DNA of 5,128 bases from Clostridiales bacterium. GTDB lineage: Bacteria > Bacillota > Clostridia > Oscillospirales > QAMX01. The stretch is from NCBI GenBank assembly GCA_012841675.1, contig DUUG01000364.1:1-5128 (forward strand), read 5' to 3'. The translations under genes were made by a program, and so were the position numbers. Positions 1 to 5,010 of the stretch are shown here, one piece after another. Numbering within the stretch: position 1 is the first letter of the stretch; each line of letters opens with the position of its first letter. The notes beneath the pieces were generated by a model. The model saw nothing but the letters and a program-made list of their open reading frames with translations, was not told where the DNA came from and did no database searches.

Positions 1-312
1 GACGATTTGATGAGCTTTGTGGGCATTCCGGCGGAGGATTACGAGGAAGCTGTGGCTTTAGTTCCGGAGGAGGCTATCTCCGGTGAAATGCTGTTTATGT
101 TCAAAGCAAAGGACGAGGCCGCCGCCGACCGTATTGCCAAACAGGTAGAAACGTATTTTACATCGGCGAAAAACCAGATGCGGGACTATATTCCTTCGGA
201 ATATGCCAAGATGGAAAAGGGCGCCGTGACAAAGACCGGACAGTATGTCTGGCTGGCCGTTTCCGCCGAGCAGGATAAAGTTGTGGAAATTATCAAGGCA
301 AATATAAAGTGA
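1..312 (+). CDS. DUF4358 domain protein, C-terminal part (5' end cut by window)
   Basis: The frame is open from base 1 to a TGA at 310-312, giving 103 visible residues. The TTG and ATG at 7-12 are internal codons rather than a start, because the frame continues off the left edge. The visible part is acidic and mixed alpha/beta. It has a segment resembling 'Gxxxxxxxxxxxxxxs.EmlfmfkAkd', a helix rich in Ala, Lys and Gln, a 'rDYiPsEYaKmekg' segment and a final 'gqYvwLavS' strand. This pattern matches my memory of DUF4358 proteins, small and often lipid-anchored proteins of Clostridia with no known function. The N-terminus, where a signal or lipobox would sit, lies outside the window. The gene converges on sigF and ends at a shared hairpin terminator. 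The family call comes from pattern memory; the function is unknown. Confidence 0.75.
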   Translation, partial: DDLMSFVGIPAEDYEEAVALVPEEAISGEMLFMFKAKDEAAADRIAKQVETYFTSAKNQMRDYIPSEYAKMEKGAVTKTGQYVWLAVSAEQDKVVEIIKANIK

Positions 313-339
313 AAAACAGGGGCCTTGGCCCCTGTTTTT
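312..339. terminator. Bidirectional rho-independent terminator between DUF4358 gene and sigF
   Basis: A near-perfect hairpin has arms 312-324 and 327-339 (aaaaacaggggcc / ggcccctgttttt). A run of T follows the right arm on the plus strand, and five A on the left give a T run on the minus strand. It begins at the last base of the plus-strand TGA stop and lies about 60 nt past the sigF stop at 398. It can therefore end both convergent transcripts. Confidence 0.88.
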
Positions 340-397
340 ATTTTCTGGTTTTATATAAATTTCAACCATGCGGTTAAAACGCTCTGCCGATTAAAAT

Positions 398-1123
398 TTA
401 AAGAGAAAACTTTAGCTTTTCCAGTGCCCTTCGCTCAAGTCTAGACACTTGCACTTGGGATACATTTAATACGCGGGCTGCGTTTTGCTGGGTAAGTCCC
501 TTGTAAAAGCGCAGGCGGATGACGGCTTGCTCCTTTTCGGGAAGCGCCGCCACAGCCGAATCTAACGACAGCTTTTCCAGCAAGCTGTTTTCGTAGCTAT
601 CCTCCCCGAGCAAAGCGGATAGCTCTCGCCCGTCCTCCGTTACATACTGCATAGACTCCACAGGCGCCAGCGCCTCGTCGCACACGGCAATTTCCTCAAC
701 GGAAAGCCCTGCTTCCTCGGCCAGCTCCGAAAGAAGCGGCGACCGGCCTAGAAGCTTTTCCAGGTTTTCTCTTATGGCGCTGAGCTTGGCGCCATTTTCC
801 CTTATGCTGCGGCTAACTTTGAGCATGCCGTCGTCCCGGAGAAACCTTCGGATTTCCCCGGCGATTTTCGGAACGGCATACGTGGAAAAAGCCGTTCCCT
901 GGTTGATGTCAAAATGCCGAATTGCTTTTATCAAGCCGATACAGCCCATTTGGTACAGGTCTTCCGCGTCGATGCCATGCCCTTTAATACGAGGCAGAAA
1001 ACGGCGTACAATGCTCCACACAAGGCCCTGGTTGCTTTCAATTAATTGGGCCTGCGCCTGCTTGTCCCCCTGTCGCGCTGCCCGAAGTAGCTCTATCGGG
1101 GCATATTCGGACAGGGCAGCCAT
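398..1123 (-). CDS. sigF: RNA polymerase sporulation sigma factor sigma F (SpoIIAC)
   Basis: The product is a 241-residue sigma-70 family factor that directs RNA polymerase to the first forespore-specific genes. Region 2 spans about residues 25-100. It includes 'DAEDLYQMGCIGLIKAI' and 'FDINQGTAFSTYAVPKI', followed by the 'GEIRRFLRDDGMLKVSRSIRE' segment typical of the SigF/SigG group. Region 3 follows, with 'LGRSPLLSELAEEAGLSVEEI'. Region 4 (about 193-238) has the helix-turn-helix 'TQQNAARVLNVSQVQVSRLE', close to Bacillus SigF. The frame is open 14 codons further upstream, but ATG at 1123-1121 is preferred. It follows GGAGGG (1132-1137) with 8 nt spacing, and it overlaps the spoIIAB stop by one base (TAATG), which suggests translational coupling. 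SigG shares these motifs, but the position directly after spoIIAA and spoIIAB identifies SigF. It is the last gene of the operon; no spoVA gene follows. Confidence 0.96.
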   Translation of the reverse strand: MAALSEYAPIELLRAARQGDKQAQAQLIESNQGLVWSIVRRFLPRIKGHGIDAEDLYQMGCIGLIKAIRHFDINQGTAFSTYAVPKIAGEIRRFLRDDGMLKVSRSIRENGAKLSAIRENLEKLLGRSPLLSELAEEAGLSVEEIAVCDEALAPVESMQYVTEDGRELSALLGEDSYENSLLEKLSLDSAVAALPEKEQAVIRLRFYKGLTQQNAARVLNVSQVQVSRLERRALEKLKFSL

Positions 1124-1578
1124 TATTTTTTCCCTCCGGCCGCCCGGGGCGAAATGCGCTTGCAAAGGCGCACACGCGTGCCCTTTCCCAGGTGGGAGGT
1201 AACCGACACTTTATCCATAAAGCTCTGCATAATGGTAAAGCCCATGCCGGAGCGATCTTCCCCGCCGGTGGTATACATAGGTTCCATGGCTTGCTTGACG
1301 TTAAGAATTCCTTCTCCCTTGTCGCGGATGACAAATTCCACCGTGTCGCCGTTTATGATGCGAGCCGATATGTAGATCACGCCGGCCCCGTTGGGGTAGG
1401 CGTGCACGATGGCGTTAGTAACGGCTTCGGATACGGCCGTTTTGATGTCCGCCATCTCTTCAATGGTTGGATCCAGCCGGGCGGCAAAGGCCGCGGCAAA
1501 AACCCGGGCAAAACCCTCGTTAATAGATGAGGCCGGAAGCTCCAGCTTGATTCGGCCTTCACTTGCTTTATTTCTCAT
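1123..1578 (-). CDS. spoIIAB: Anti-sigma F factor SpoIIAB (serine kinase, GHKL ATPase fold)
   Basis: This 151-residue protein binds and inhibits sigma F, and with ATP it phosphorylates the anti-anti-sigma factor SpoIIAA. The GHKL nucleotide-binding motifs are intact. The N box is 'IKTAVSEAVTNAIVHAY' (45-61), with Glu51 and Asn55 at the positions of Bacillus Glu46 and Asn50. The G1 box is 'DKGEGI' (86-91). The G2 box is 'RSGMGFTIMQSFMD' (109-122). The 'NEGFARV' segment near residue 20 corresponds to the Bacillus stretch with the Arg that contacts both partners. Length matches the family (about 146 in Bacillus), with about five extra N-terminal residues. Start is ATG at 1578, 10 nt after the spoIIAA stop, with GAGGGTG as Shine-Dalgarno. 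The gene ends in TAATG shared with sigF. Assignment is secure from motifs and order together. Confidence 0.97.
   Translation of the reverse strand: MRNKASEGRIKLELPASSINEGFARVFAAAFAARLDPTIEEMADIKTAVSEAVTNAIVHAYPNGAGVIYISARIINGDTVEFVIRDKGEGILNVKQAMEPMYTTGGEDRSGMGFTIMQSFMDKVSVTSHLGKGTRVRLCKRISPRAAGGKK
1132..1137 (-). promoter_or_regulatory. Shine-Dalgarno of sigF, inside the end of spoIIAB
   Basis: On the minus strand GGAGGG stands 8 nt before the ATG at 1123, within the last codons of spoIIAB. It decides the sigF start in favour of this ATG over the longer open frame to 1165, and it supports coupled translation of the anti-sigma factor and its target. Confidence 0.8.
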
Positions 1579-1588
1579 ACAGCACCCT

Positions 1589-1897
1589 CTATTCTTCTAT
1601 GTCTATCATTTTTTGCAATCCGACCGAATAAACGACTTTTTTCACCTGCGGCGAGAGCTTCGTCACCCGAAGCGTCCCGCCAATTTGCTTCTGGATTTTT
1701 TGCGCATTGAGCATGAGCGCTATGCCAGAGCTGTCCATAAAGCCGACCCTTTGCATATCCAGCTCCAGATGACCGGGCTGATGCTCGCCCAGCAGAGACT
1801 GTATGCGACGCATGGCGGCACCGGCGGCATGGTGATCCAGTTCTCCCGCAAGCGACAGCCGTCCCCCGTTGGCGCAGGTTTGGTATTCCACCCTCAT
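1589..1897 (-). CDS. spoIIAA: Anti-sigma F factor antagonist SpoIIAA (STAS domain)
   Basis: This 102-residue single STAS-domain protein releases sigma F by binding SpoIIAB when unphosphorylated. Near the N-terminus 'LAGELDHHAA' matches the Bacillus 'LTGELDHHTA' segment. The phosphorylation loop 'FMDSSGIALML' (53-63) holds the acceptor serine; by alignment Ser56 corresponds to Bacillus Ser58. 'KQIGGTLRV' and 'LSPQVKKV' follow as in the family. The protein is shorter than Bacillus SpoIIAA (about 117) because it stops soon after the last helix. The start is ATG at 1897, because AAAGGAG lies 8 nt upstream. The open frame continues to an ATG at 1972, but that would run through the folC terminator and is unlikely. 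The SpoIIE phosphatase that would reactivate it is not in the window. Confidence 0.96.
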   Translation of the reverse strand: MRVEYQTCANGGRLSLAGELDHHAAGAAMRRIQSLLGEHQPGHLELDMQRVGFMDSSGIALMLNAQKIQKQIGGTLRVTKLSPQVKKVVYSVGLQKMIDIEE

Positions 1898-1905
1898 GTC
1901 CCGTT

Positions 1906-1911
1906 CTCCTT
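1906..1911 (-). promoter_or_regulatory. Shine-Dalgarno of spoIIAA
   Basis: On the minus strand AAGGAG lies 8 nt before the ATG at 1897. It is the strongest ribosome site in the operon. It fixes the start well inside the longer open frame, which runs up to 1972. Confidence 0.85.
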
Positions 1912-1922
1912 TGTATATTTGT

Positions 1923-1958
1923 AAAAAATGCGTACAGGAAGAATCCTGTACGCATTTT
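1923..1958 (-). terminator. Rho-independent terminator of folC
   Basis: A 15-bp perfect stem has arms 1944-1958 and 1925-1939 and a 4-nt loop at 1940-1943. On the minus strand the second arm runs into six T (1928-1923). It begins 15 nt after the folC stop at 1974. On the plus strand there are only four T, all within the stem, so it mainly serves the minus strand. It leaves only about 25 nt before the spoIIAA start. Confidence 0.9.
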
Positions 1959-1971
1959 ACATGATGGAGCA

Positions 1972-1978
1972 TGTCAAA
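1972..1978. promoter_or_regulatory. Possible Spo0A box upstream of spoIIAA (weak)
   Basis: The plus strand reads TGTCAAA, six of seven matches to the 0A box TGTCGAA. It sits 75 nt upstream of spoIIAA and overlaps the folC stop. Spo0A activates spoIIA in Bacillus and Clostridium, so the location is sensible. One seven-base near-match is weak evidence, and no matching sigma H -10 element was found nearby. Confidence 0.2.
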
Positions 1979-3368
1979 AAATGTTGTACTTTGCTCGGTT
2001 GTTCACAACAAATGTAAGTTGGGCCTTGGCATCCTTCAGCATGCCGAAAGAGCCGCAGAAAAGAAGCACATCGCTGTTGTTTTGGATGAAGCGGGCACCG
2101 GTCAGAGCGCCTTTATACGCATTTTCCTGCAAACCGACAATCCCTTCGCCTTTCTCTAAACCGCGCATACTGCCGATTCCTGCCGCAATGGCAATATCCA
2201 TCACTTCCAGCGGCTTTAAGGCGCGGGACCCGCCGGGGCTAGAAGCCAGAAATACATGGCTTCGCTTGGCAAGCTCGGGAATACAAGCGGCATAATCCTT
2301 GTCCCTGTACATTCCCATAACGGTTATGAGCCTACGGCCGGCAAAAACCGTGTCAAGGGTTTCCGTCAGCCGGCGGATGCCGTCAATATTGTGGGCGCCG
2401 TCTAAAATAATATAAGGCTCTTTCAAAAGCAGCTCCATCCGGCCGGCGGGAAGCGTTGTCGCCACACCGGCTTGGATATGTTCATCGGTCAAGCGGAAGC
2501 CGGCTCCTTGCAGCGCTTTTAATGCCTCAATGGCCGTTAAGGCGTTTTCGGCAAAATGCCGCCCGGTTTGGTTCATGCGGTAAGATGTGTTTTGATACGT
2601 AAATTCCAGCTCGCCCGGGGCTTCTTTCGTAAGAGTAAAGATTTCCGCATCGGGCACAATGAGCTGAACACCCTTTTCGGCACAGTCTTTTTGGATTACG
2701 TCAAAGGCTTCCTCCGGCTGGCCATAGGCACAGACAACAGGGGCGCCACTCTTGATAATGCCGCACTTTTCATAGGCGATTTTGGCAAGTGTATCGCCAA
2801 GATACGCCGTATGGTCCATGGAAATGGAGGTAATAACGGAGAGGATAGGTGTTCCGATGGTATTTGTAGCGTCAAACCGGCCGCCTAAGCCCGTTTCCAA
2901 CACAACCACATCGCAGTTTTGTCTCGCAAAAAAGGCAAATGCCATGGATGTTGCGACTTCAAACTCTGTGGGATGCTCAAGGCCCTGGGCCAAAACGGAT
3001 TTTACAACGTTTTTCATTTCGGCGACAGCGGCAACGAGGTCTTCCTCCGACATCATTTGGTTGTCAATCTGCATACGCTCTTCAAAGCGTTCCACAGAGG
3101 GGGATGTATAAAGGCCGGTTTTGTAGCCTGCTGCGGTCAAAGCGGCGGCGATCATAGTGCTGGTGCTGCCCTTTCCGTTGGTGCCTGCCACATGGATAAA
3201 GGTAAGCTTTTTCTGGGGATTTCCCAGAGCCTTGTTCAGCGCCTGGGCCCGGTCTAAACTAAGCTTGGATCCAAAGCGCGACAGGCCCAGAATGTAATCC
3301 ACGGCCAAATCATACTCGGTTGGGACATGTTTTCTTCTTTTTGCCAAGGTTTTCCCTTCTTTCTTCAT
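1974..3368 (-). CDS. folC: Folylpolyglutamate synthase / dihydrofolate synthase
   Basis: The enzyme joins L-glutamate to folates (and often to dihydropteroate) using ATP, in the cytoplasm. It belongs to the Mur ligase family. Taken from ATG at 3368 it has 464 residues. The P-loop is 'HVAGTNGKGSTS' (59-70). The folate-loop region 'YTSPSVERFEERM' is at 87-99, and 'LETGLGGRFDATN' at 157-169. 'SMDHT' (182-186) is followed by 'AYEKCGIIK' (197-205), whose first Lys is the usual carbamylated position. 'PAGRME' is at 306-311 and 'LDGAHN' at 321-326, before the C-terminal domain. Length and motif order are normal. The start is uncertain. ATG at 3368 overlaps the upstream stop (TAATG) but has no clear Shine-Dalgarno. 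TTG at 3347 has AAGAAGGG 6 nt upstream and would give 457 residues. The frame reaching 3434 is overlap with the upstream gene. A strong terminator follows. Confidence 0.95.
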   Translation of the reverse strand: MKKEGKTLAKRRKHVPTEYDLAVDYILGLSRFGSKLSLDRAQALNKALGNPQKKLTFIHVAGTNGKGSTSTMIAAALTAAGYKTGLYTSPSVERFEERMQIDNQMMSEEDLVAAVAEMKNVVKSVLAQGLEHPTEFEVATSMAFAFFARQNCDVVVLETGLGGRFDATNTIGTPILSVITSISMDHTAYLGDTLAKIAYEKCGIIKSGAPVVCAYGQPEEAFDVIQKDCAEKGVQLIVPDAEIFTLTKEAPGELEFTYQNTSYRMNQTGRHFAENALTAIEALKALQGAGFRLTDEHIQAGVATTLPAGRMELLLKEPYIILDGAHNIDGIRRLTETLDTVFAGRRLITVMGMYRDKDYAACIPELAKRSHVFLASSPGGSRALKPLEVMDIAIAAGIGSMRGLEKGEGIVGLQENAYKGALTGARFIQNNSDVLLFCGSFGMLKDAKAQLTFVVNNRAKYNIF

Positions 3369-3703
3369 TATGTTATGTATAGGCCATAGAGACAAAACCC
3401 TACGGCGGCATAGGAGGCAATTGCGGCGACCCAAACGAAAAACAAGAGCTTTGCATGCTTGGTTTTATGGCGGAAATGATAGAAGCCGGCCAAAACGCCA
3501 AGACCGCCGCCTAGAAGCGACAAAGCCACAAAGCTTCGTTCGGGTGTGCGGCGTGTGCCTTTTTTGGCGGCTTTTTTATCAAGCCCTGCCAGGATAAAAC
3601 CTATGACACAGGCAATGCCGCATAAGATAAGCAGGAAGTAGGATAGGGTTTGTTCGATATAAATTCCTCCCCAAAGAAAAAAAGAGGGCTGAATGATACT
3701 CAT
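3368..3703 (-). CDS. DUF1294 small membrane protein (start uncertain)
   Basis: The product is at most 111 residues, with three hydrophobic segments. One lies near residues 19-40. Next comes the family signature: 'GLDKKAAKKGTRRTPERSF', then 'ALSLLGGGLGVLAGFYHFRHKTKH' as a second hydrophobic stretch. A third covers about 86-108. This matches DUF1294 (DKxxAkkgxxRxPE, LLGGxxGxxxGxxxFRHKT), an inner-membrane family of unknown function. The TAA stop shares one base with the folC ATG, so the two are probably co-translated. The start is the odd point. The only upstream ATG (3703-3701) lies in the 5' arm of a terminator hairpin. A strong GGGGAGG (3666-3672) is followed in frame only by ATT (3664) and ATC (3658), not by ATG, GTG or TTG. 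The real protein may therefore begin near 3658-3664, about 13-15 residues shorter, which keeps the whole domain. Confidence 0.82.
   Translation of the reverse strand: MSIIQPSFFLWGGIYIEQTLSYFLLILCGIACVIGFILAGLDKKAAKKGTRRTPERSFVALSLLGGGLGVLAGFYHFRHKTKHAKLLFFVWVAAIASYAAVGFCLYGLYIT
3666..3672 (-). promoter_or_regulatory. Strong Shine-Dalgarno without a standard start codon
   Basis: The minus strand reads GGGGAGG just after the T run of the 3677-3710 terminator. The next in-frame codons of the DUF1294 gene are ATT (1 nt after GGAGGA) and ATC (7 nt after GGAGG). No ATG, GTG or TTG lies within range in that frame. It looks like the true ribosome site of the gene, which implies a rare start codon or a sequence error here. 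Confidence 0.5.
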
Positions 3704-3710
3704 TCAGCCC
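3677..3710 (-). terminator. Rho-independent terminator upstream of DUF1294-folC
   Basis: An 11-bp perfect stem (arms 3700-3710 and 3686-3696, loop 3697-3699) is followed on the minus strand by TC and seven T (3683-3677). The plus-strand side lacks a T run, so it acts on minus-strand transcripts. It lies 190 nt past the DUF3810 stop and just before the Shine-Dalgarno of the DUF1294 gene. It could end the upstream operon, end a short RNA, or act as an attenuator of DUF1294-folC. Confidence 0.85.
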
Positions 3711-3900
3711 GTCGTCTTTACAATTTGCTGCCTTTCAAGGCAAGCACTGCAAGACAGAAAGAAAATTAGAAAGGAGGGGGTTGGATTGCAGCTGCTGTGC
3801 GATCCGTACATTTATAGTATCACCCAAATGTAAACAAAACATACCACTATTTGTAAATAAATTTTGAGGTTTAGGCCGGTTACAGAAATGGTCCGCCGGG
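3711..3900 (-). other. 190-nt non-coding stretch, possible leader or short RNA
   Basis: No gene is supported here. On the minus strand it contains a candidate promoter (3815-3844), a pyrimidine-rich segment CCCCCTCCTTTC (3769-3780) and a small imperfect hairpin (3726-3746, tgct-gcctt paired with aaggc-agca around one bulged base). The terminator at 3677-3710 follows. A transcript from that promoter to the terminator would be about 130 nt. I could not match it to a riboswitch or T-box I know, and the tetrahydrofolate riboswitch core is not apparent. Confidence 0.4.
3815..3844 (-). promoter_or_regulatory. Candidate sigma G-type (forespore) promoter
   Basis: On the minus strand GTATG (3844-3840), an 18-nt spacer and GATACTA (3821-3815) compare with the Bacillus sigma G consensus GHATR-N18-CATNHTA. 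The -35 matches 5 of 5 and the -10 matches 6 of 7. A sigma A reading using TATAAA (3816-3811) lacks a good -35 at 16-18 nt. Short degenerate motifs occur by chance, so this is only suggestive. Confidence 0.3.
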
Positions 3901-5010
3901 CTACCGGGACTCCGCGGCATACCAAGCCAGCAGCAAATCTACCATCTCGCCGTAGCTTCGAATGCCGCTGTCCTGACCTTGGGTGATAAGATACGTGTTG
4001 TAGACCTTGGCCGAAGCCTCGGCAACTTTCCCCTCATAGCTTGACCAGTGGCGGCTGTACTCCCGTAGGTCAAGCAGAACGAGTTCGTGATATGTTGCAG
4101 TAGTTTCCGCAAATAAATCGTAGTTGGCGGATGCCAGCGCGTTGTGAGCCGAACGCAAAGCAGACAGATAAGCACTGTAAGAAAGCAATGGCGAGTCGCT
4201 ATTGTGCAGGGCGTAAAAAGCAAAGAAGTTGGCTTCGTTTTCCGGCGCAATGGCATACCGGTGTGCCAGCTCGTGGGCCATAGTAAAGGGAAGGTCTGTG
4301 GCCACGTTATTCGTGTTTACGTTGGCCTCTCCTGTGTAGGGAGTAAAAACGCCTGAAGTCTGCATATACGAAAGAGGTTTAGACAATAAAATAGGCTTTA
4401 CCGGCATTTCGGGCCGGCCCGTTACATGAGAAAACTCCTCCGCTACGGCATGAGCCATGTCTTTCCATGTGCCGGCAGCAACGGAACCGTCCTCGTCCCG
4501 CTCTATTATGACCGCTAAAGCATTTGCCTTTTCCGCCAAATAGCGCGTAAGATTTGCCAGCTCTTCCTGGCTTCGCGGCTGCACGGACAGAGAAAGGGTT
4601 TCCGCCAGGGGCGGCGCATGGTAATTTAAGCCCCAAAGAAGGTAAAAAGCAAACACTAAGGAAGCCGCAAACGAAAGAACCCGCACAAGCCAGGAAAAAA
4701 ACACCGACAGGCGCTTAGGCCCCGTAATCAGGCGTATAATAAGATATCCAACGGCCACAACTCCTATGATTGCCAGGATGCAAAGCAAAATCTCCGCAAG
4801 GGAGATGGGCACAATGTTGGTAATCCATGCCAGAATGTTTAGAATAAACCGGGAAAACGGCCGATAGACCGATTCCACCACCGCAGGAAAACGGCCTGCG
4901 GCCCAGATGAGGATCCCGGTGACAGCGGCTAGAACAACGGCGTTTGTCAAATGTAAGGCATTTCTTCGGGAAACAATCTGCGAAAGTTTATCGTTTTTGG
5001 GGTTCTGCAT
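3901..5010 (-). CDS. DUF3810 membrane protein with zinc-metallopeptidase motif
   Basis: The product has 369 residues. The N-terminal part is membrane-bound, with hydrophobic segments near 20-40, 68-94 and 104-127. It is followed by 'LLWGLNYHAPPLAE' (124-137), a hallmark of DUF3810. The C-terminal part carries 'MAHELAHRYAIAPENEANFFAF' (244-265). His246, Glu247 and His250 form an HExxH zinc site, and Glu257 or Glu259 could be the third ligand as in gluzincins. A membrane-anchored zinc peptidase with its catalytic part probably outside the cell is a reasonable inference; substrate and role are unknown. The start at ATG 5010 has a G-rich Shine-Dalgarno (seven G, 5017-5023) and an in-frame TAG upstream. 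It overlaps the end of the cyclophilin gene by 23 nt, so the two probably share a transcript. No terminator directly follows the stop. Confidence 0.88.
   Translation of the reverse strand: MQNPKNDKLSQIVSRRNALHLTNAVVLAAVTGILIWAAGRFPAVVESVYRPFSRFILNILAWITNIVPISLAEILLCILAIIGVVAVGYLIIRLITGPKRLSVFFSWLVRVLSFAASLVFAFYLLWGLNYHAPPLAETLSLSVQPRSQEELANLTRYLAEKANALAVIIERDEDGSVAAGTWKDMAHAVAEEFSHVTGRPEMPVKPILLSKPLSYMQTSGVFTPYTGEANVNTNNVATDLPFTMAHELAHRYAIAPENEANFFAFYALHNSDSPLLSYSAYLSALRSAHNALASANYDLFAETTATYHELVLLDLREYSRHWSSYEGKVAEASAKVYNTYLITQGQDSGIRSYGEMVDLLLAWYAAESR

Noticed and set aside
1124..1165. Longer sigF start giving 14 extra N-terminal residues
   Set aside because: The extra residues lie wholly within spoIIAB, do not resemble SigF, and the ATG at 1123 has the good Shine-Dalgarno and TAATG overlap.
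774..1530. Long plus-strand frames opposite sigF and spoIIAB
   Set aside because: They are antisense shadows of strongly conserved genes, lack ribosome sites and give atypical Arg/Ser/Pro-rich proteins.
1898..1972. Longer spoIIAA start at 1972
   Set aside because: It would translate the folC terminator hairpin; AAAGGAG before 1897 and alignment to known SpoIIAA favour the shorter form.
1960..1977. TTGACA (minus strand 1977-1972) with TAAAAT as a sigma A promoter
   Set aside because: The spacing is 12 nt instead of about 17, and no -10 match exists at 16-18 nt.
1981..3257. Several plus-strand frames opposite folC
   Set aside because: They lie antisense to a gene with every FolC motif and show no family resemblance or start signals.
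3711..3900. Tetrahydrofolate riboswitch or T-box ahead of folC
   Set aside because: No recognisable conserved core or T-box sequence was found; the folate link of folC alone is not evidence.
3735..3920. 61-codon minus-strand frame, or its 35-residue ATG-started part (from 3842)
   Set aside because: No Shine-Dalgarno, it overlaps the end of the DUF3810 gene in another frame, and the residues show no coding character.
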